Positions 1 to 5,198 of a stretch of 6,452 bases of DNA are shown one piece after another (the first letter of the stretch is position 1; every line of letters begins with the position of its first letter). Source of the DNA: an uncultured Litorilinea sp. (GTDB taxonomy: Bacteria > Chloroflexota > Anaerolineae > Caldilineales > Caldilineaceae); contig CAKZVN010000046.1 in NCBI GenBank assembly GCA_937922105.1, forward strand, positions 1 through 6,452. The letters are read 5' to 3'. The translations under genes were made by a program, and so were the position numbers. The notes under the pieces were generated by a model. The model made no database searches, was not told the DNA's origin, and worked only from the letters and a program-made list of their open reading frames with translations.

Positions 1-207
1 GCGGATGATGCGCTGTCCGAAGGGCAAATCCTCATAGAGCGACGAAATCTCGCCTTTGGCATAGAGATCGCGCGCCAGCTGGTCCAAAACGCCCTTGTAC
101 TCCTCGATGATGGGGTCCAGGTCGGCCTGCGGGTCGAGCAAGCCCTCGACTACCAAATAGCCTTCCTCATGAAAGCGCGCCACCTGCTCGGCGCTCAAGC
201 GTGTCAT
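1..207 (-). CDS. Phytanoyl-CoA dioxygenase (PhyH) family protein, N-terminal part only
   Basis: This is the first 69 codons of a gene that leaves the window at its left edge. The visible protein begins MTRLSAEQVARFHEEGYLVV and continues with GLLDPQADLDPIIEEY. An opening of the form 'L-x-x-E-Q-V-x-x-F-x-x-x-G-Y-L-V-V-E-G-L' is typical of the PhyH family of Fe(II)/2-oxoglutarate-dependent oxygenases. The iron-binding His-x-Asp...His residues lie beyond the edge, so catalytic competence cannot be judged. The ATG at 207-205 is well supported: AAGGAGG (minus strand, 221-215) sits 7 nt upstream. The gene diverges from the sulfatase and has its own likely promoter at 390-418, giving a leader of about 175 nt. 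Bacterial PhyH-like proteins act on many small molecules, so the substrate is unknown. The family call is fairly firm; the function is not. Confidence 0.8.
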   Translation of the reverse strand, partial: MTRLSAEQVARFHEEGYLVVEGLLDPQADLDPIIEEYKGVLDQLARDLYAKGEISSLYEDLPFGQRIIR

Positions 208-220
208 ACGGTATCCTCCT

Positions 221-272
221 TCGGTTGTGGGTTGACTCTGTGGGTAAACTCTGTGGATTGGCTCTGCGAGGT
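221..272. repeat. Degenerate 13-bp tandem repeats in the PhyH leader
   Basis: Two consecutive 13-mers, GACTCTGTGGGTA (234-246) and AACTCTGTGGATT (247-259), match at 10 of 13 positions. A weaker copy follows, GGCTCTGCGAGGT (260-272), and a still weaker one may precede them (221-233, sharing TGTGGGT). The shared core is CTCTGTGG. They lie between the inverted repeats and the PhyH ribosome binding site. They could be binding sites on one helix face, leader RNA elements, or chance; the outer copies are too diverged to insist on. Confidence 0.4.
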
Positions 273-283
273 AGGAACGAATT

Positions 284-307
284 CACCCGACCGCGTGCGG
301 TCTGGTG
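284..307. repeat. Inverted repeat with GACCGC-GT-GCGGTC core
   Basis: The core GACCGC (289-294), GT, GCGGTC (297-302) is a perfect 6-bp dyad. Beyond one mismatch (288 against 303) it extends by CACC (284-287) against GGTG (304-307), so 10 of 12 pairs match over 24 bp. In the PhyH transcript it would fold into a stem with a 4-nt loop. As DNA it has the size of a dimeric repressor operator. Its right end shares positions 305-307 with the neighbouring inverted repeat. Confidence 0.55.
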
Positions 308-343
308 TGGAAAGTCTAGTAGTCCCGCGGCTGACTTCCACAC
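305..343. repeat. Inverted repeat, 11-bp stem with one bulge, in the PhyH leader
   Basis: Left arm GTGTGGAAAGTC (305-316) pairs with right arm GACTTCCACAC (333-343), with one extra A on the left arm and a 16-nt loop that itself contains CCGCGG. No T-run follows on either strand, so it does not look like a simple terminator. It lies about 40-80 nt downstream of the predicted PhyH start site, so it would be transcribed. A leader-RNA structure or a DNA operator are both possible. Confidence 0.5.
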
Positions 344-383
344 GGGCCGGCGGGCAATAGAAGCGACAACAGCGACTGGGTTG

Positions 384-395
384 TAGGAAATCCTA
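384..395. promoter_or_regulatory. Short palindrome over the PhyH -10 box, possible operator
   Basis: TAGGA (384-388), AA, TCCTA (391-395) is a perfect 5-bp dyad that contains the predicted -10 hexamer of the PhyH promoter. A protein bound here would block RNA polymerase. The dyad is short, no family consensus is recognised, and it may be a by-product of the -10 sequence. Confidence 0.25.
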
Positions 396-418
396 TGCGC
401 GGCGGCCCCCTTTGTCAA
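390..418 (-). promoter_or_regulatory. Sigma70-type promoter of the PhyH gene
   Basis: On the minus strand the -35 box is a perfect TTGACA (418-413). A 17-bp spacer leads to TAGGAT (395-390), which matches 4 of 6 positions of the -10 consensus. Transcription would start near 383, giving a leader of about 175 nt before the PhyH ATG. The consensus -35 and ideal spacing inside a divergent intergenic region make this the best promoter seen here for PhyH. Confidence 0.6.
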
Positions 419-454
419 CCCGCATAAAAGCCCCGCGTCGCGACCCCGAGCATC

Positions 455-483
455 TTGACCAGCGCAGCCATCTAAGGCACTAT
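455..483 (+). promoter_or_regulatory. Weak candidate promoter for the sulfatase gene
   Basis: TTGACC (455-460) is followed after 17 bp by CACTAT (478-483), which matches the -10 consensus at only 3 of 6 positions. It would place the start site near 490, about 90 nt ahead of the sulfatase TTG. No better plus-strand promoter was found between 208 and 560, so this is a tentative call that may need an activator. Confidence 0.25.
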
Positions 484-564
484 GCACCCGCATCACGCAT
501 ACGCGCATCGCACTGCGCTGCCCGTTGTGCCATGCGTCTCATCTGCTCCGCATTCGCCCCTTGA

Positions 565-571
565 AAGGAGG
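565..571 (+). promoter_or_regulatory. Ribosome binding site that sets the sulfatase TTG start
   Basis: AAGGAGG lies exactly 7 nt before the TTG at 579, the same sequence and spacing as for the PhyH gene. The in-frame ATG at 525 has no Shine-Dalgarno sequence and would place this site inside the coding region, so TTG is preferred. Confidence 0.8.
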
Positions 572-578
572 TCCCACC

Positions 579-2066
579 TTGCGCGCCATCCTGCTCATGT
601 TCGACTCGCTCAACCGGCGTATGTTGCCCCCCTACGGCTGCGACTGGACCCACGCGCCCAGCTTTGCACGCCTCGCCGAGCGCACCGTCACCTTCGACAA
701 CTCCTTCGTGGGCAGCATGCCCTGTATGCCCGCGCGCCGCGACCTACACACCGGGCGCTACAACTTTTTGCATCGCAGTTGGGGACCGCTGGAACCCTTC
801 GACAACTCCATGCCCCAACTCCTGCGTGAGCACGGCATCCACACCCATCTCAGCACTGACCACTACCACTACTTCGAGGACGGCGGCACCAACTACCACT
901 GCCGCTACAGCACCTGGGACTTCCACCGCGGCCAAGAAGGCGACCCCTGGATCGGCCAAGTCGCGCCGCCCCAGATCCCCGAAACTGTTGCCCCGCGCAC
1001 CAACGACCGCGGCCTTTGGCGCCAAGACTGGATCAACCGCGACTTCATGCGCCGCGAAGAAGACCAGCCCCAGCCGCGCACCTTTGCCGCAGGCATTGAC
1101 TTCATCCGCCGCAACGCCGGTCAGGACAACTGGTTTCTCCAGATCGAAACCTTCGACCCCCACGAACCCTTCTTCACCCAGCAACAGTACAAGGCGCTCT
1201 ATCCCCACGACTACGACGGCCCCCACTTCGATTGGCCTCCCTATCGCAAAGTCCAAGAGACGCCTGACCAGGTTGCGCATCTGCGCTTCGAGTACGCCGC
1301 GCTGCTCAGCATGTGCGACCACTATCTGGGCCAAATCCTCGGCCTGATGGACAGTCTGAAGCTGTGGGACGACACCATGCTCATCGTCTGCACCGACCAC
1401 GGCTTCCTATTGGGCGAGCACGACTGGTGGGCCAAAAACAACATGCCGCTCTGGAACGAAGTCGCGCACACGCCCCTCTTTATCTGGGACCCGCGCAGCC
1501 GCAAACAGGGCGAGCGGCGCAGCCAACTCGTCCAGTTGATTGACCTGCCCGCCACCTTGTTGGACTACTTCGGCGTGGCGCGCCCACCCGAAATGCAAGG
1601 CATCCCCCTCGGCCCGGTGATTGCCGAAAACGCACCGACGCGCGACGCCATCCTCTTCGGCTATCACGGCGGCGCAGTCAACATGACCGACGGGCGCTAT
1701 GTCTACATGCGCGCAGCCGCGGGCGACAACACCCCGCTCTACGAGTACACGCTCATGCCCACCCACATGGCGACGCGTTTCAGTGTGGACGAGATGCAAC
1801 GCTGGGAGCAAGCGCCGCCCTTCTCCTTCACCAAAGGTGTGGCGCTCATGAAGATTCCCGGGCGCGGCGCGCACGTCGCCAAAACCGTTCACGAGTACGG
1901 TCACCTGCTCTACGACCTTGCCGCCGACCCCAACCAGACCGCGCCGCTGGACGATCCCGCGCTGGAAGCGCGCCTCGCCGAGCAGATGATCGCGCTCATG
2001 CAGGCCAACGACGCGCCCGTGGAACAATACCTGCGCCTGGGCCTGAGCGTTCCCGTGCCCGCCTAA
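579..2066 (+). CDS. Sulfatase of the formylglycine (Cys) type, alkaline phosphatase superfamily
   Basis: A complete 495-residue protein from the TTG at 579, a normal length for S1-type sulfatases. An N-terminal metal-site segment (MFDSLNR, Asp9) is followed by the C-x-P-x-R maturation motif CMPAR, with Cys49 the residue expected to become formylglycine and Arg53 next to it. Then come FDPHEPF (Asp193, His195) and the C-terminal metal motif TDHG (Asp273, His274), with LGEHDWW and Lys286 behind it. All expected catalytic elements are present. Such enzymes hydrolyse sulfate esters, often on sugars, but the Cys-type family also includes phosphonate monoester and phosphodiester hydrolases, so the substrate is not assured. 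No signal peptide is visible, so it probably acts in the cytoplasm. A formylglycine-generating enzyme must be encoded elsewhere. It diverges from PhyH and converges on the hydrolase. It may desulfate a substrate imported by the nearby ABC system (inference). Confidence 0.9.
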   Translation: MRAILLMFDSLNRRMLPPYGCDWTHAPSFARLAERTVTFDNSFVGSMPCMPARRDLHTGRYNFLHRSWGPLEPFDNSMPQLLREHGIHTHLSTDHYHYFEDGGTNYHCRYSTWDFHRGQEGDPWIGQVAPPQIPETVAPRTNDRGLWRQDWINRDFMRREEDQPQPRTFAAGIDFIRRNAGQDNWFLQIETFDPHEPFFTQQQYKALYPHDYDGPHFDWPPYRKVQETPDQVAHLRFEYAALLSMCDHYLGQILGLMDSLKLWDDTMLIVCTDHGFLLGEHDWWAKNNMPLWNEVAHTPLFIWDPRSRKQGERRSQLVQLIDLPATLLDYFGVARPPEMQGIPLGPVIAENAPTRDAILFGYHGGAVNMTDGRYVYMRAAAGDNTPLYEYTLMPTHMATRFSVDEMQRWEQAPPFSFTKGVALMKIPGRGAHVAKTVHEYGHLLYDLAADPNQTAPLDDPALEARLAEQMIALMQANDAPVEQYLRLGLSVPVPA

Positions 2067-2103
2067 CTACGACCTGAGAAGCAAACCCCCTTGCAGAAAC
2101 CTA

Positions 2104-2136
2104 CCCCCGGTCAACCCTGAACGGGTTGACCGGGGG
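2104..2136. terminator. Perfect 14-bp stem-loop between convergent genes
   Basis: CCCCCGGTCAACCC (2104-2117) and GGGTTGACCGGGGG (2123-2136) pair perfectly around the 5-nt loop TGAAC. It lies 38 nt past the sulfatase stop and about 120 nt past the hydrolase stop on the other strand, where a shared terminator is expected. A canonical T-run is missing on the plus strand (CCACGACAGG follows); the minus strand has only a weak one (TAGGTTTCT). Bidirectional termination or 3'-end protection is the likely role. Confidence 0.65.
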
Positions 2137-2178
2137 CCACGACAGGACGCATCCCTTAGCCACGCCGATCCCGAATTC

Positions 2179-2253
2179 ATGTCCTACTTACCCATCGAAC
2201 ACGCAGACCTAGTTCGGCTAGCAGACATTGCACGGCGTGACCGACCGTTGTGA
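2179..2253 (+). pseudogene. Short open frame, possible remnant of a conserved hypothetical gene
   Basis: A 24-residue frame reads MSYLPIEHADLVRLADIARR then DRPL and stop. The segment 'ADLVRLADIARRDR' is reminiscent of the start of a small conserved hypothetical protein family (recalled, not searched). No clear Shine-Dalgarno sequence precedes it, and no continuation is seen beyond the stop. It lies in the gap between convergent genes, where gene debris is common. It may equally be a chance frame. Confidence 0.2.
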
Positions 2254-2258
2254 ATGTG

Positions 2259-3104
2259 TTACTCCTCGCCTAGAAACATCGCCACCTCGCGGCGAAACGC
2301 GTCCACCTCTTCGATGAACGGATAATGCCCGCTCGCTGCGAAGAACACCAGCCGCGCATGGCGGATGCCCGCAGCCAGTTCTTGGGAACAGGCCGGCGGG
2401 AACTGGGGGTCGTGTTGCCCGCAGAGCACCAGCACCGGCGCACTAATCTCCCCCAGCCGGGGCGTCAAGTTCATCTTGCGCGCCACATATTGCCAGTCCG
2501 TGCGCCCCACGCGCGGGCGCAGCCAATCACGCCATGTAACCGGCTCCTGCTCGACGCGCGCGGGATCCACATAGGACGCGGCCTCAATGAGATTGAGCAG
2601 ATGCGTCTGCGGTCCCAACCGCGGCCATAACTCATGCAAAATTCCCCACGCGGCCATACGCCAAAAACCAGGATGGCTGCGATTCCACAGCGCGCCGGGC
2701 GCCGTCATATAGCTGCGCCCGCTCCTGGTGCCGATCAAGACCATGCGCCGCACCCGCTGTGGTCGCGCCAATGCATATGCCAGCGTCACCAACCCGCCCA
2801 TGCTGTGCCCCACCAAGTCCGTGGCGCCCGGCACCCCGGCGATTTCCAGCGCGGCGTCGGTGCACTCGAGCATCTCTTCCAGACTCAGGCGCGGCGGGCG
2901 CGCCGATGCGCCGCTGCCCGGCGGGTCAAAGGTGATCACCGTGCGCCCACATGCCACCAGCACTTCGATCAACGCGTCGGCGCTGCGTGTACCCGGGCGC
3001 TGAAAACGGTGCGGGCCGGGTATAAAAAAGACGGGCGCGCCCGCGCCGAAGCGATAGACTGCCAGCCCGTCCACCCCCCTCCAGGGAACAGGCCTGCGCG
3101 CCAT
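2259..3104 (-). CDS. Alpha/beta hydrolase fold protein
   Basis: A 281-residue protein of typical length for the fold. The nucleophile elbow is GHSMGG with Ser101. The acid is probably Asp232 in LVLCGQHD, and the histidine His260 in AASGHYPFIEE, so the Ser-Asp-His triad is complete. Residues FIPGPHRF (27-34) fill the place of the usual HG oxyanion-hole loop, and TFDPPGSGAS (58-67) matches the strand-4 turn. Residues about 130-210 form a cap region. Its start was chosen at the second of two adjacent ATGs (3104), 7 nt after AGGAGG; the ATG at 3107 would add one Met. There is no signal peptide. It starts 28 nt after the permease stop on the same strand, so the two are probably co-transcribed. The substrate is unknown: esterases, lactonases, epoxide hydrolases and prolyl aminopeptidase-like enzymes share this pattern. 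Confidence 0.85.
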   Translation of the reverse strand: MARRPVPWRGVDGLAVYRFGAGAPVFFIPGPHRFQRPGTRSADALIEVLVACGRTVITFDPPGSGASARPPRLSLEEMLECTDAALEIAGVPGATDLVGHSMGGLVTLAYALARPQRVRRMVLIGTRSGRSYMTAPGALWNRSHPGFWRMAAWGILHELWPRLGPQTHLLNLIEAASYVDPARVEQEPVTWRDWLRPRVGRTDWQYVARKMNLTPRLGEISAPVLVLCGQHDPQFPPACSQELAAGIRHARLVFFAASGHYPFIEEVDAFRREVAMFLGEE

Positions 3105-3111
3105 CATAGAA

Positions 3112-3117
3112 CCTCCT
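3112..3117 (-). promoter_or_regulatory. Ribosome binding site of the alpha/beta hydrolase
   Basis: AGGAGG on the minus strand lies 7 nt before the ATG at 3104 and 4 nt before the one at 3107. The 7-nt spacing matches the PhyH and sulfatase genes, so 3104 is preferred. The open frame extends further upstream, but that part overlaps the end of the permease gene and has no comparable site. Confidence 0.7.
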
Positions 3118-3132
3118 GCGCCTGCGATGGGC

Positions 3133-5028
3133 CTAAATCGGCCAGACCAGTGGCACCACCAACAGAGCCACCGCCAGGAAGACCAGATAGATAGGCAACC
3201 CCACAATCGTATAGTGGCGGAACTGGTAGCCGCCGGGCGCCATGACCAGCAAGTTGGTCGGCGTGCCGATGGGCGTCAGGAACGCGGTCGAGGCCCCAAT
3301 CACCACCATCATGAGCAGAGGATAGGGTGAAAGCCCCAACGACAGCGCAGCCTGCAACGCCAGCGGCGCCACCAGCACTGTGGTCGCAGTGTTGCTGATC
3401 ACCTGGCTCAGCGCCGAGGTGATCAGGAAAATGCCCGCCAACAGCACCAGCGGTGACATACCGCCCAGCGTCTGCACCAGCACATTCACCAAATAGGCCG
3501 CGCCACCGGAGACTTGCAGCGCGGTGCTCATGGGGATCATGGCTGCGATCAGCACAATGCTGGGCCAACTGATAGCCTTATAAAGTTCGTCCAACGGTAC
3601 TGCCCCGCCCAAAATCATGATCAACACTGCAATCAGTGCCGCCACTACGCTCGGCACCGCGCCGCTGACCATCAACCCCACCATCACCGCCAACGCACTC
3701 AGCGCCACCCAGGCATTGCGGCTCAAAGAAGTCACCTGCTCAGCCATCGCGTCCGGGCTGCCCACCACCACGAAGTTGCGCTGATCTTCCGCCAAACGGC
3801 GGATGGCATCCCACTTGCCGCGCACCAAAAGCGAATCACCGAAATCCAGCTTGACACGCTGGCGCTTGGCGATCTGGTCGTGGCGCCGCACCCCGATCAC
3901 ATGGACATTGTAGCGATCGGCAAAGCGACTCTCCGCCAGCGTCTGCCCGATCAACTCGCAGCGCGGGGTGACCAAGACCTCAGCCAAACCCATCTCCCGC
4001 GAGAGCAACGTCCCGCTCAAGGGTTCCGTCTCCTCGTCCACCGGCTGCACGGCAAAGTTAAAGACCAACTGCGCGCGGTCAATCAACTCCGGTGTGGAGC
4101 GCACCAGCAACACGTCATCAGCCTGCAAGACTGTCTTACCGCTGGGGAAGTTTTCTTCGTCGTCGTGGTGCAACAAGCGGTCCAGGGGCAGGCGCGGCCC
4201 GATCCGGCGCTCGCCGCCGCCGTTGCCGTCGTGCGCGGGGTCGGCTGCGTGCTCAATGTGCATCACCGTGATCTCATAATCGCGCCCCAGCGCGGCCTCC
4301 GCCAGGGTCTTGCCCACCAGCGGGGACTGGCGGCGCACGCGCAGCCGAAAGAGCTTGCCGTGCAGCGAATAGCTGTCGGCCAATTCGCCCATGGACGCGC
4401 TCAGGTCAATCGGCTTGGTCCCCGTCGCGTGGCTGGGCAACAGCCGTTGGCCCAGCGTCGCCATATAGACCATCACCGCCAGCACCAACGGCACGCCCAC
4501 CACAGCAAAATCGAAGAAACCATAGGGCCGGTAGCCCGCGGCGCTCAACGCTTCCGCGGCCACAATGTTGGGCGGCGTGCCCATCAACGTCAGCAAGCCG
4601 CCCGTGATCGCGGCAAAGGAAAGCGGCATCAGAAACTTCGCCGGCACGCTCCCCACCCCCCACGCCGCCGCCACCACTGCCGGCATCAGCGCCGCCACCG
4701 CCGCCGTGTTGCTCATAAAACCCGACACCGCCGCGCCGAAGCCCATCATCCACAACAAGAGCAGGAGCGGGCGCCGCCCGGAAAGCGCCATCATCTTTTG
4801 GCCAAGCCAGCTGGTGATCCCGGTATGGGTCAGACCCTCGCCCACCACAAAGAGCGCCGCGATCAAAATCACCGCCGAATCGGCAAAGCCGCCCAGCGCC
4901 TGCGGCAGCGTGATGATACCGCTAAGATAGAGCGCCAACATGGAGAGCAGCGCGGTGATGTCTGCGCGCGGCTTGCCCCAAATGAACAGAGCAATTGTCA
5001 CTACAAGGATGGCAAAGGTGAGCAGCAT
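3133..5028 (-). CDS. SLC13/DASS-type anion permease with two RCK_C (TrkA_C) domains
   Basis: A 631-residue membrane protein. The N-terminal membrane half (about 1-195) and C-terminal half (about 438-631) are inverted-repeat partners: each carries an Ser-Asn-Thr signature (106-108; 545-547) and a Gly-Thr-Pro motif (GTPPN 150-154; GTPTN 588-592), which in this superfamily form the substrate and cation sites. Between them are two soluble RCK_C-like domains (about 221-325 and 340-425), each with a 'VGKTLAE' or 'IGQTLAE' start and a 'DDVLLVR' or 'GDSLLVR' end. Relatives transport sulfate, di- or tricarboxylates or other anions, usually with sodium; the substrate cannot be read from sequence. Domain 1 has a His/Asp/Gly-rich insert (about 260-294). 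The ATG at 5028 was chosen because the open frame up to 5136 would run through a terminator-like hairpin and the -10 box; its Shine-Dalgarno sequence is weak (AGGA, 3 nt away). It heads a probable two-gene operon. Confidence 0.85.
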   Translation of the reverse strand: MLLTFAILVVTIALFIWGKPRADITALLSMLALYLSGIITLPQALGGFADSAVILIAALFVVGEGLTHTGITSWLGQKMMALSGRRPLLLLLWMMGFGAAVSGFMSNTAAVAALMPAVVAAAWGVGSVPAKFLMPLSFAAITGGLLTLMGTPPNIVAAEALSAAGYRPYGFFDFAVVGVPLVLAVMVYMATLGQRLLPSHATGTKPIDLSASMGELADSYSLHGKLFRLRVRRQSPLVGKTLAEAALGRDYEITVMHIEHAADPAHDGNGGGERRIGPRLPLDRLLHHDDEENFPSGKTVLQADDVLLVRSTPELIDRAQLVFNFAVQPVDEETEPLSGTLLSREMGLAEVLVTPRCELIGQTLAESRFADRYNVHVIGVRRHDQIAKRQRVKLDFGDSLLVRGKWDAIRRLAEDQRNFVVVGSPDAMAEQVTSLSRNAWVALSALAVMVGLMVSGAVPSVVAALIAVLIMILGGAVPLDELYKAISWPSIVLIAAMIPMSTALQVSGGAAYLVNVLVQTLGGMSPLVLLAGIFLITSALSQVISNTATTVLVAPLALQAALSLGLSPYPLLMMVVIGASTAFLTPIGTPTNLLVMAPGGYQFRHYTIVGLPIYLVFLAVALLVVPLVWPI

Positions 5029-5102
5029 AAGTCCTGTCTTTCCACCGCAGTCGCACAACGCCGGGAGGGGACGGATGATGCTGCCACCGCCCCCGCGATA
5101 CG

Positions 5103-5131
5103 CAAGAACGGCACGCCATGTGCCGTTCTTG
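5103..5131 (-). terminator. 12-bp stem-loop after the ABC permease genes, terminator-like
   Basis: CAAGAACGGCAC (5103-5114) and GTGCCGTTCTTG (5120-5131) pair perfectly around a 5-nt loop. On the minus strand the hairpin begins 67 nt past the MalG-like stop codon, where the ABC operon should end. The last stem arm (GTGCCGTTCTTG) ends pyrimidine-rich but no long T-run follows. It also lies across the predicted start site of the permease operon, so it could alternatively be an operator. Confidence 0.5.
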
Positions 5132-5160
5132 ATCATATCACGGGGGACAAAACTTGTGAA
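5132..5160 (-). promoter_or_regulatory. Sigma70-type promoter of the permease-hydrolase operon
   Basis: On the minus strand the -35 is TTCACA (5160-5155, 5 of 6 matches), the spacer is 17 bp and the -10 is TATGAT (5137-5132, 5 of 6). Transcription would start near 5125, giving a leader of about 97 nt before the ATG at 5028. The ATG at 5136 would lie in the -10 box, which argues for the shorter protein. Confidence 0.65.
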
Positions 5161-5171
5161 TTATGTCACAA
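5154..5171. promoter_or_regulatory. CRP/FNR-family type operator
   Basis: TTGTGAATTATGTCACAA is a perfect 6-bp dyad with a 6-bp centre and contains TGTGA-N6-TCACA, the recognition pattern classically bound by CRP-like regulators. It overlaps the -35 box of the permease promoter, with its centre about 37 bp upstream of the predicted start. That place suits repression, or class II activation if the true start is about 4 bp further on. The regulator is not in the window. Confidence 0.6.
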
Positions 5172-5198
5172 TACCCGATTTTCGCGGGACAGTCGTGC

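Noticed and set aside
169..386. Small plus-strand frames in the PhyH-sulfatase intergenic region
   Set aside because: No ribosome binding site, no protein-like composition, and they overlap the PhyH promoter leader and inverted repeats.
525..578. The in-frame ATG at 525 as the sulfatase start
   Set aside because: It lacks a ribosome binding site and adds 18 residues unlike a sulfatase N-terminus, while AAGGAGG sits 7 nt before the TTG at 579, where the usual family N-terminus begins.
2209..2221. CTAG-TTCGG-CTAG small dyad and flanking GCAGAC direct repeats
   Set aside because: Four-base arms and six-base repeats are too short to separate from chance.
3105..3206. The upstream start at 3206 for the alpha/beta hydrolase
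   Set aside because: It would overlap the permease end by 74 bp and add a Trp-rich stretch with no family match; the AGGAGG-ATG pair at 3104 is far better.
5029..5136. The ATG at 5136 as the permease start
   Set aside because: The added 36 residues are not a membrane or signal segment, the codon lies inside the predicted -10 box, and the frame would run through the perfect hairpin at 5103-5131.
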